In this document: positions 59,001 to 64,000 of the stretch, piece after piece
Position numbering within the stretch: the first letter of the stretch is position 1
Layout of the letters: every line of letters starts with the position of its first letter
DNA from: Liolophura sinensis
Taxonomy: Eukaryota > Mollusca > Polyplacophora > Chitonida > Chitonidae
Length of the DNA: 64,000 nt
Direction: 5' to 3'
Assembly: GCF_032854445.1 (NCBI RefSeq)
Contig: NC_088307.1
Span: 27,258,547-27,322,546 of the forward strand
Position numbers and translations under genes: made by a program
Notes under the pieces: generated by a model
What the model was told of the DNA's origin: nothing
Seen by the model: only the letters and a program-made list of their open reading frames with translations
Databases searched by the model: none

Positions 59001-59865
59001 TCGATACGGGTGTGTCTCTAAGATTCGTTATGAAAGAAGCCCTGCTCCTACTCTGCCCCCTCCCCTTCCCCCTTCCCCCTTCCCCACACAGGTGAATTAC
59101 TCTGTATGTGATGTTTTACTTTCAGCATGCGATTGTGACCCTAACGGATCCTTGTCCCTGGCCTGTAACGAAACAGGAGTATGTTCCTGCAAGACAAATG
59201 TGACCGGTGTCAAGTGTGACACCTGTCTTGTTGAACATTACGGCCTCGCGACAGGTGACTTTTCTGCATTTTCTTTTCTTTTTTTATCATGGATTGCGTA
59301 CATTTCCAATTATATACGCATCAATGGTATTTTCTAATACTTTGATGTATTTTGAATCGTTCATCTGTTTTTAAAATTACACCATGTACAAACGCTTCTG
59401 CGATATTTTCTATTACTTTGGTGAGGTGGGTTTCCTCCAGGTTCTGCCTGGTTTCCTCCAACCCTGACGCTGGTCGCCGGGCTCTGCCTGGTTTCCTCCC
59501 TCCATAACACTGGGCGCCATTGTATAAGTGAAATACCCTTGAATACGGCGTAAAACACAAATCAAATAAATAAATGAGTAAACTACGTTGATGTATTTTA
59601 AATCGTTCGTCTCTATTCACAGTTACATTGTATGAACAGCCCCTCCAACACTGTCCGTCACGTTGTAAAATTATGATAAGTTCGCCTTTAGGTCCTTATC
59701 TGAAATTAGGTAATTAACATTAACTGTGTATATTTCGTCAGGTAACGGCTGTCAGATATGCACCTGTAACCCCCAGTACAGCCTCAGTAACGCCTGTCAG
59801 GACAATGGCCAGTGCGACTGCAAACCCGGCGTCTCGGGCCTCTTCTGTGACGACTGTGACGATGG
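37397..59865 (+). CDS. Laminin subunit beta-like, 5' half (continues past window)
   Basis: Secreted basement-membrane chain that would assemble with alpha and gamma chains. Fourteen exons join in frame: 37397-38068, 39953-40150, 40797-40908, 41597-41785, 45587-45742, 50117-50229, 52310-52525, 52874-53023, 54374-54509, 55773-55885, 57130-57304, 58257-58406, 59126-59254, 59742-59865. They give 877 residues. Order: signal peptide ([17 protein letters not shown]), LN domain (about 47-285), five LE repeats (to about 530), an LF/L4b domain ([19 protein letters not shown], about 531-743), then three LE repeats. LN-5xLE-LF-LE is the beta-chain plan. Beta chains run to about 1,800 aa, so the coiled-coil half is outside. 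An in-frame ATG at 37253 would add 48 residues; I prefer 37397 because it puts the hydrophobic stretch nearer the start. Which beta paralogue it is cannot be told. Confidence 0.9.
38119..39645 (+). repeat. 49-bp minisatellite in laminin intron 1
   Basis: About 31 units of 49 bp ('gtgcgtatttgtggagtgtg' + 'tatacgtgtggagggcttgg' + 'cacttgtat'). Part (38282-38720) shows a 147-bp higher order of three unit types, marked by an 'acatatggagggcttggcac' variant. 49 is not a multiple of 3, yet no unit has a stop in any of several frames, so long ORFs exist on both strands. Confidence 0.96.
39953..40150 (+). CDS. Laminin exon 2: end of LN, start of LE1
   Basis: [20 protein letters not shown], then [30 protein letters not shown]. 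Donor gtaagt. The exon end is duplicated downstream. Confidence 0.9.
40107..40302 (+). repeat. Duplicates of laminin exon 2 end and donor
   Basis: The exon end 'cttgtgcctgttatgatcac' followed by 'gtgcctgctta' and gtaagtctg..gta..ctta recurs twice, diverged at about 40175-40233 and closer at about 40242-40302. Confidence 0.75.
40797..40908 (+). CDS. Laminin exon 3: LE1
   Basis: [20 protein letters not shown] with the usual LE cysteine spacing. Phase 1 out, donor gtgagt. Confidence 0.88.
41597..41785 (+). CDS. Laminin exon 4: LE2
   Basis: [12 protein letters not shown] ... [20 protein letters not shown], a full LE repeat. Phase 1 both ends, donor gtaaga. Confidence 0.9.
41970..42080 (-). mobile_element. 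SINE 3' fragment in laminin intron
   Basis: 'gattggtgttttacgccgta', 'cggccagcattat' then 'accgggcagag': reverse of the common SINE, interrupted. Confidence 0.8.
43574..43597 (+). CDS. Candidate 24-nt cassette microexon
   Basis: Preceded by a long T tract and tttcag, followed by a perfect gtaagt. 24 nt, phase 1-1, so inclusion keeps the frame and adds GFNGSSVV (an N-G-S sequon) between LE2 and LE3. Inferred from splice-site strength only. Confidence 0.45.
43740..43875 (-). mobile_element. tRNA-derived SINE head, third type
   Basis: Reverse complement reads 'tggctcagatggataaagcg' (A box) and 'aagttcgaaaccaac' (B box). Confidence 0.55.
44280..45062 (+). repeat. 78-bp minisatellite
   Basis: Ten units of 78 bp, e.g. 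'gtgtcttatgaggaccagtc', 'acgtaacaataacggccaat', 'ggctaggccaggctggcgac'. 26 codons per unit, so both strands stay open. It lies between the two candidate microexons. Confidence 0.96.
45153..45179 (+). CDS. Candidate 27-nt cassette microexon
   Basis: Acceptor tttgtcttccag, donor gtaagt, phase 1-1. Inclusion adds YNCSSWCV-type sequence with a possible N-C-S sequon between LE2 and LE3. Confidence 0.42.
45587..45742 (+). CDS. Laminin exon 5: LE3
   Basis: [40 protein letters not shown]. Phase 1 both ends, donor gtatgt. Confidence 0.9.
45774..49975 (+). repeat. 4.2-kb array of 42-bp units
   Basis: About 100 units of 42 bp fill most of laminin intron 5. There are four zones: 45774-46700 ('catgttcaagcagtttggat'), 46700-49345 ('catgtttatgtaatctgaac'), 49345-49475 ('catgtttaagcagtttggac'), and 49475-49975 ('atgtacaagcaatttgaagc'). 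The middle zone is very homogeneous with two unit types (gaaccactca / gatccacaca), often in an A-B-B order (126 bp). Units of 14 codons without stops explain ORFs of 910, 846 and 549 residues. Confidence 0.96.
50117..50229 (+). CDS. Laminin exon 6: LE4
   Basis: [37 protein letters not shown]. Ends phase 0 at gtaagc. Confidence 0.9.
50995..51740 (+). repeat. About 54-57-bp minisatellite
   Basis: Left part has units around 'cttggtgttactttggggat' (50995-51260). Right part is a regular 54-bp unit with 'ctctgtgttgctacgtggtg' + 'acgcacgcttacccatgcac' + 'gtttggtttcctat'. Confidence 0.92.
52017..52285 (+). mobile_element. tRNA-derived SINE in laminin intron
   Basis: Head 'gcctcgttgactcagaaagt', B-box 'gtgtttgaatctgac', end 'gaaacgcgacgttaaacggt', then (aatc)n. 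Confidence 0.65.
52310..52525 (+). CDS. Laminin exon 7: LE4 end, LE5, start of LF
   Basis: [34 protein letters not shown], then [13 protein letters not shown], the usual lead into LF of beta chains. Phase 0. Confidence 0.92.
52874..53023 (+). CDS. Laminin exon 8: LF domain
   Basis: 50 codons, phase 0, ending LYELVIRYE. The last 15 nt and the donor gtatgt form unit 1 of a 21-bp array. The frame stays open into the array to TGA at 53351, so the exact donor used is inferred from the LVIRYE family motif. Confidence 0.88.
53009..54262 (+). repeat. 21-bp array seeded by exon end plus splice donor
   Basis: About 59 units of 21 bp. Unit 1 (53009-53029) is 15 nt of exon 8 (GTC ATC AGA TAT GAG) and the donor GTATGT. 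Unit 2 begins at 53030. Later units drift (gtcatcagg, gacatgagg) but mostly keep 'tatgaggtatgt'. Confidence 0.95.
54374..54509 (+). CDS. Laminin exon 9: LF domain
   Basis: [20 protein letters not shown] ... [12 protein letters not shown]. Acceptor gttacag is good, donor gtacca is weak. Confidence 0.75.
54700..54860 (+). mobile_element. SINE fragment, diverged
   Basis: 'ggttctgtccggtttcctcc', 'taatgctggtcgccgtagta', then gcacggcttaag. Confidence 0.7.
55013..55192 (+). mobile_element. SINE, 5'-truncated
   Basis: 'cgtgggaaggtctgacagca', 'tccggtttcctcccaccata', 'tgtgtacggcttaaaataaa' and repeated aaat. Confidence 0.85.
55293..55505 (-). mobile_element. SINE, diverged full-length copy
   Basis: Reverse orientation: tail 'tgattgattt', core 'ggctaacatcatggtgggaa', head 'gcttcaacacggcgactaaa' and 'tgagagactcctgggccatt'. 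Confidence 0.75.
55773..55885 (+). CDS. Laminin exon 10: LF domain
   Basis: [20 protein letters not shown], ending ARILVDS. Donor gtaaag, frame continuous with both neighbours. Confidence 0.82.
56245..56815 (+). mobile_element. SINE of second family, split by a nested SINE
   Basis: Left part 56245-56519: 'gttgtctcaattgttagagc' head and 'acgttcagtattaagg' body. Right part 56744-56815: 'gaaaaattgttaaggacgac' and 'gttaaacccc' end. Interrupted by the - strand SINE at 56520-56743. Confidence 0.85.
56520..56743 (-). mobile_element. Nested common SINE with target-site duplication
   Basis: Clean reverse copy ('gattggtgttttacgccgtt' to 'gtgagaggctcctgggtc'). It is flanked by GGATTCCTTCGT at 56508-56519 and 56744-56755. 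Confidence 0.93.
57130..57304 (+). CDS. Laminin exon 11: end of LF
   Basis: [13 protein letters not shown] and [18 protein letters not shown], matching the end of beta-chain LF. Donor gtaagt. Confidence 0.88.
57365..57435 (-). mobile_element. SINE head fragment
   Basis: Reverse head only: 'cttgaactcacagcgacctc', 'ggtgagaggctcctatgtca'. Confidence 0.7.
57525..57650 (+). mobile_element. SINE-like 3' fragment
   Basis: 'ggggccttggtgaccattaa', 'cggtcgacgacacttgtgtg', 'ctaaccgtcgttggaggcta'. Same plan as 11935 and 13840. Confidence 0.45.
57890..58100 (+). repeat. Dispersed repeat, copy 2
   Basis: Partner of 11500-11735, with the same motif order, ending 'gaaaatatacataaac'. Confidence 0.55.
58257..58406 (+). 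CDS. Laminin exon 12: LE6
   Basis: [35 protein letters not shown]. Phase 1 out. Confidence 0.9.
59126..59254 (+). CDS. Laminin exon 13: LE7
   Basis: [39 protein letters not shown]. Donor gtgact. Confidence 0.9.
59405..59580 (+). mobile_element. SINE with internal duplication
   Basis: Core 'ggttctgcctggtttcctcc' appears twice, followed by 'cttgaatacggcgtaaaaca' and (aaat)n. Confidence 0.8.
59742..59865 (+). CDS. Laminin exon 14: LE7 end and LE8 (last in window)
   Basis: [38 protein letters not shown]. Phase 2 out at gtaagc. The next exon lies beyond the window. Confidence 0.9.
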
Positions 59866-60004
59866 GTAAGCCTCTAGTTTCTTAAAAGTCGCATTGTCAT
59901 ATAGTGCATGTCTAAAAGTGTCATCTCCTTGTGTCATACTTAATGGTCATTCAACTGTTAAACGCTGTCCAGAAAAAAAATGTATTAATTAGAGAAAATT
60001 AGGG

Positions 60005-63000
60005 GTGGGGCGTCATGTCTGCTTTCAGTATACATAGACGGGTGGGATGTCATGTCGTGTGTCATAATGCTACATGTAAGGGTGGGGCGTTCTGTCAGTC
60101 TTTTCTCAGTACACTGTGACAAGGTGGCCCATTATGCGTGGTGTCAGTACACTGTGACAGGGAGGAACGTCATGTATGGTGTCAGCATACCGTAATTCGC
60201 TGGGGAGTCATATGTGGTATCATCATACTGTGACAGGGAGGAACGTCATGTATGGTGTCAGCATACTGTAATTCGCTGGGGAGTCATATGTGGTGTCAGC
60301 ATACTGTGACAGGGTGGAACATCATGTATGGTGTCAGCATACCGTAATTCGCTGTGGAGTCATGAGTGGTGTCAGCATACTGTGACAGGGTGGAACGTCA
60401 TGTATGGTGTCAGCATACCGTAATTCGCTGGGGAGTCATGAGTGGTGTCAGCATACTGTGACAGGTTGAATCATATGTGCTTTTAGTATACTGTGACAGT
60501 GTTGGGCGTCATATGTGGTTTCAGTATACTGTGACAGGGTGGGGCGTCATATGTGGTGTCAGTATACTGTGACAGGGTGGAACGTCATGTATGGCGTCAG
60601 CATACCGTAATTCGCTGGGGAGTCATGAGTGGTGTCAGCATACTGTGACAGGTTGAATCATATGTGCTTTTAGTATACTGTGACAGTGTTGGGCGTCATA
60701 TGTGGTTTCAGTATACTGTGACAGGGTGGGGCGTCATATGTGGTGTCAGTATACTGTGACAGGGTGGAACGTCATGTATGGCGTCAGCATACCGTAATTC
60801 GCTGGGGAGTCATATGTGGTGTCAGCATACTGTGACAGGGTGGAACATCATGTATGGTGTCAGCATACCGTAATTCGCTGGGGAGTCATGAGTGGTGTCA
60901 GCATACTGTGACAGGGTGGAACGTCATGTATGGTGTCAGCATACCGTAATTCGCTGGGGAGTCATATGTGGTGTCAGCATACTGTGACAGGGTGGAACAT
61001 CATGTATGGTGTCAGCATACCGTAATTCGCTGGGGAGTCATGAGTGGTGTCAGCATACTGTGACAGGGTGGAACGTCATGTATGGTGTCAGCATACCGTA
61101 ATTCGCTGGGGAGTCATGAGTGGTGTCAGCATACTGTGACAGGTTGAATCATATGTGCTTTTAGTATACTGTGACAGTGTTGGGCGTCATATGTGGTTTC
61201 AGTATACTGTGACAGGGTGGGGCGTCATATGTGGTGTCAGTATACTATGACAGGGTGGGGCATCATGTATGGCGTCAGCATACTGTAATTCGCTGGGGAG
61301 TCATATGTGGTGTCAGCATACTGTGACAGGGAGGAACGTCATGTATGGCGTCAGCATACCGTAATTCGCTGGGGAGTCATGAGTGGTGTCAGCATACGTG
61401 ACAGGTTGAATCATATGTGCTTTTAGTATACTGTGACAATGTGGGGCGTCATATGTGGTGTCAGTGTACTGTGTCAGGATGGAACGACATGTGTGGTGTC
61501 AGTATACTGTGTCAGTGTGGGGTGTCATGTGTGGTATCAGTGTACTATGACAGGGTGGGGCGACATGTGTGGTGTCAGTATACTGTGACAGTGCGGGGCG
61601 ACATGTGTGGTGTCAGAATACTATGACAGGCTGGGGCGACACGTGTGGTGTCAGTATACTGTGACAGGGTGGGGCGACATGTGTGGTGTCAGTATACTAT
61701 GACAGGGTGTTGTGTCATGTATGGTGTCAGTATACTGTGGCAGGGTGTTCTGTCATGTGTGGTGTCAGTATACTATGACATGGTGGGGAGACATATGTTG
61801 TGTCAGCATACTGTGACAGGGTGGGGCGACATGTGTGGTGTCCGTATACTGTGACAGGGTGGGGCGACATGTGTGGTGTCAGTATACTGTGACAGGGTGG
61901 AGCGACATGTGTGGTGTCAGTATACTAGAACAGGTTGGGGCGACATGTGTGGTGTCAGCATACCATAACAGGGTGTTCCGTCATGTGTGGTATCAGTATA
62001 CTGTGACAGGGTGTTCCGTCATGTGTGGTATTAGTTTACTATGATACGTTAAGGCGACATGTGTGGTGTCAGTATACTATAACGGGCTGAGGCGACATGC
62101 GTGGTGTCAGTATACTATGACATGGTGGGGCGACATGTGTGGTGTCAGTATACTATGACAGGGTGGAGCGACATGTGTTATGTCAGAATACTGTGACATT
62201 GTGGGGCGTCATATGTGGTGTCAGTATAATATGACGGGCTGAGGTGACATGTGTGGTGTCAGTACCCTATGACAGGGTGGGGCGATATGTGTGGTATCAG
62301 TATACTATGACATGGTGGGGCGGCATATGTGGTGTCAGTATACTGTGGCAGGGTGGGGGGTCATATGTGGTGTCAGTATACTATGACAGGTTGGAACGAC
62401 ATGTGTGGTGTCAGCATACTGTGACAGTGTGGGGCGATATGTGTGGTGTCAGTACACTATGATGCGCTGAGGCGACATGTGTGGTGTCAGTATACTATGG
62501 CAGTGTGGGGCGACATGTGTGGTGTCAGTATACTATGACGGGGGGCGACATGTGTTGTGTCAGTATACTGTGACAGGGTTGGTTGTCGTATGTGGTGTCA
62601 GTATACTCTAACAGGATGGGGCGTAATATGTGGTGTGAGTATACTGTGGCATGGTGGGGCGTCGTGTGTGGTGTCAGTATACTATAACAGAGTAGGGCGT
62701 AATGTGTAGTGTCAGTATACTATGACAGGTTGGGGTGTCGTATGTGGTGTCAGTATACTCTAACAGGGTGGAGCGTCGTTTGTGGTGTCGGTATACTGTG
62801 ACTGGGTGGGACGTCATGTGAGATGTCAGTATAGTGTGACAGGGTGGAGCGTAATGTGTGGTGTCAGCATACTGTGACTGGGTGAGTCGTCATATGTGGG
62901 TGCAGTATACTGTGAATGGGTATTGCGTCATGTGTGGTGTCAGTACATTGTGACTTTGTGGGGCGTCATGTATGGTGTCAGTACACTGTGACTTGGTGGG

Positions 63001-64000
63001 GCTTCATGTGTTATGTCAGTACACTGTAACTTGGTGGGGCGTCATGTATGGTGTTAGTACACTGTGACTTGGTGGGAAGTCATGTATGGTGTTAGTACAC
63101 TGTGACTTGTTGGGGCGTCATGTATGGTGTTAGTACACTGTGACTCGGCGGGGCATCATGTATGGTATTAGTACACTGTGACTTGGTGGGGCGTCATGTA
63201 TGGTGTTAGCACACTGTGACTTGGTGGGGCGTCATGTATGGTGTTAGCACACTGTAACTTGGTGGGGCGTCATGTGTGGTGTCAGTACACTGTGACTTGG
63301 TGGGGCTTCATGTGTGGTGCCAGTACACTGTGACTTGGTGGGGCGTCATGTGTGGTGTCAGTACACTGTAACTTGGTGGGGCGTCATGTATGGTGTTAGT
63401 ACATTGTGACTCGGCGGGGCGTCATGTATGGTATTAGTACACTGTGACTTGGTGGGGCGTCATGTATGGTGTCAGTACACTGTGACTTGGTGGGGTGTCA
63501 TGTATGGTATTAGTACACTGTGATTCGGCGAGGCGTCATGTTTGGTATTAGTACACTGTGACTTGGTGGGGCGTCATGTATGGTGTCAGTACACTGTAAC
63601 TTGGTGGGGCGTCATGTATGGTGTTAGTACTCTGTGACCCGGCGGGGCGTCATGTATGGTGTTAGCACACTGTAACTTGGTGGGGCGTCATGTATGGTGT
63701 TAGTACACTGTGACTCGGCGGGGCGTCATGTATGGTGTCAGTACACTGTGACTTGGTGGGGCGTCATGTATGGTGTCAGTACACTGTGACTTGGTGGGGC
63801 TTCATGTATGGTGTTAGTACACTGTGACTTGGTGGGGCGTCATGTATGGTGTTAGTACACTATGACTTGGTGGGGCGTCATGTATGGTGTTAGTACACTG
63901 TGACTTAGTGGGGCGTCATGTATGGTGTTAGTACACTGTGACTTGTTGGGGCGTCATGTATGGTGTTAGTACACTGTGACTTGGTGGGGCGTCATGTGTG
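60005..64000 (+). repeat. 39-bp minisatellite running off the window
   Basis: About 100 units of about 39 bp ('ggggcgtcatgtatggtgtt' + 'agtacactgtgacttggtg'). 60120-61420 has a distinct higher order mixing a 'cataccgtaattcgctgggg' unit with 'catactgtgacagggtggaa' units. From 62900 the array is the plain 39-mer. Confidence 0.95.

Noticed and set aside
59742-60130. 39-bp array born from the end of laminin exon 14
   Set aside because: 'actgtgacgatgggt' and 'actgtgacagggtgg' look alike, but the array starts about 140 bp later and the match is too short to claim.
4227-64000. CRISPR-like arrays
   Set aside because: All regular repeats are directly adjacent minisatellites without unique spacers, and the genome is eukaryotic.

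Overview
The window is eukaryotic. Genes are split into short exons with GT-AG introns, there are dozens of tRNA-derived SINE copies, and intronic minisatellites are very large. The commonest SINE has a tRNA-like head, a core reading roughly 'ctctgcccggtttcc', and a tail reading 'gagtacggcgtaaaa' followed by (aaat)n. From memory it resembles the Meta/BivaMD-type SINEs of molluscs, so a mollusc or a closely related lophotrochozoan is the most likely source. This could not be checked by a database search.

Layout, all genes on the + strand unless stated. (1) 746-10140: ten 3' exons of PMPCA, the non-catalytic alpha subunit of the mitochondrial processing peptidase; its 5' exons lie upstream of the window. 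(2) 10141-15244: intergenic, with short tandem arrays and SINE pieces. (3) 15245-18754: a three-exon, 459-residue major-facilitator transporter of nodulin-like/monocarboxylate-like type. (4) 18755-23184: intergenic. (5) 23185-31286: an 8.1 kb nested mobile element, the most interesting part of the window. Two 453-bp copies of one sequence, differing at about one base, flank a Mutator-like (Pfam PF20700-type) transposase gene broken by two frameshifts and a tail-to-tail His-Me finger endonuclease gene on the - strand. A 5'-truncated LINE with a perfect 11-bp target-site duplication sits between a TATA-like box and the transposase reading frame. That LINE carries RT-RNaseH, four GATA-bulged hairpins and a downstream SGNH-hydrolase ORF. 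(6) 31287-37396: intergenic, SINE-rich. (7) 37397 to beyond the window end: the 5' half of a laminin beta-type subunit (signal peptide, LN, five LE repeats, LF/L4b domain, further LE repeats). Nearly half of the gene seen here is minisatellite in its introns.

A recurring structural theme is that several tandem or local duplications in both conserved genes are seeded at exon-intron junctions. The clearest is a 1.25-kb, 21-bp array in the laminin gene. Its first unit is the last 15 nt of an exon plus the 5' splice donor, so about 59 near-copies of the donor follow the true one. In PMPCA a 62-bp array repeats the 3' splice acceptor ahead of the true exon. The long open reading frames lying inside these arrays are artefacts of stop-free repeat units.
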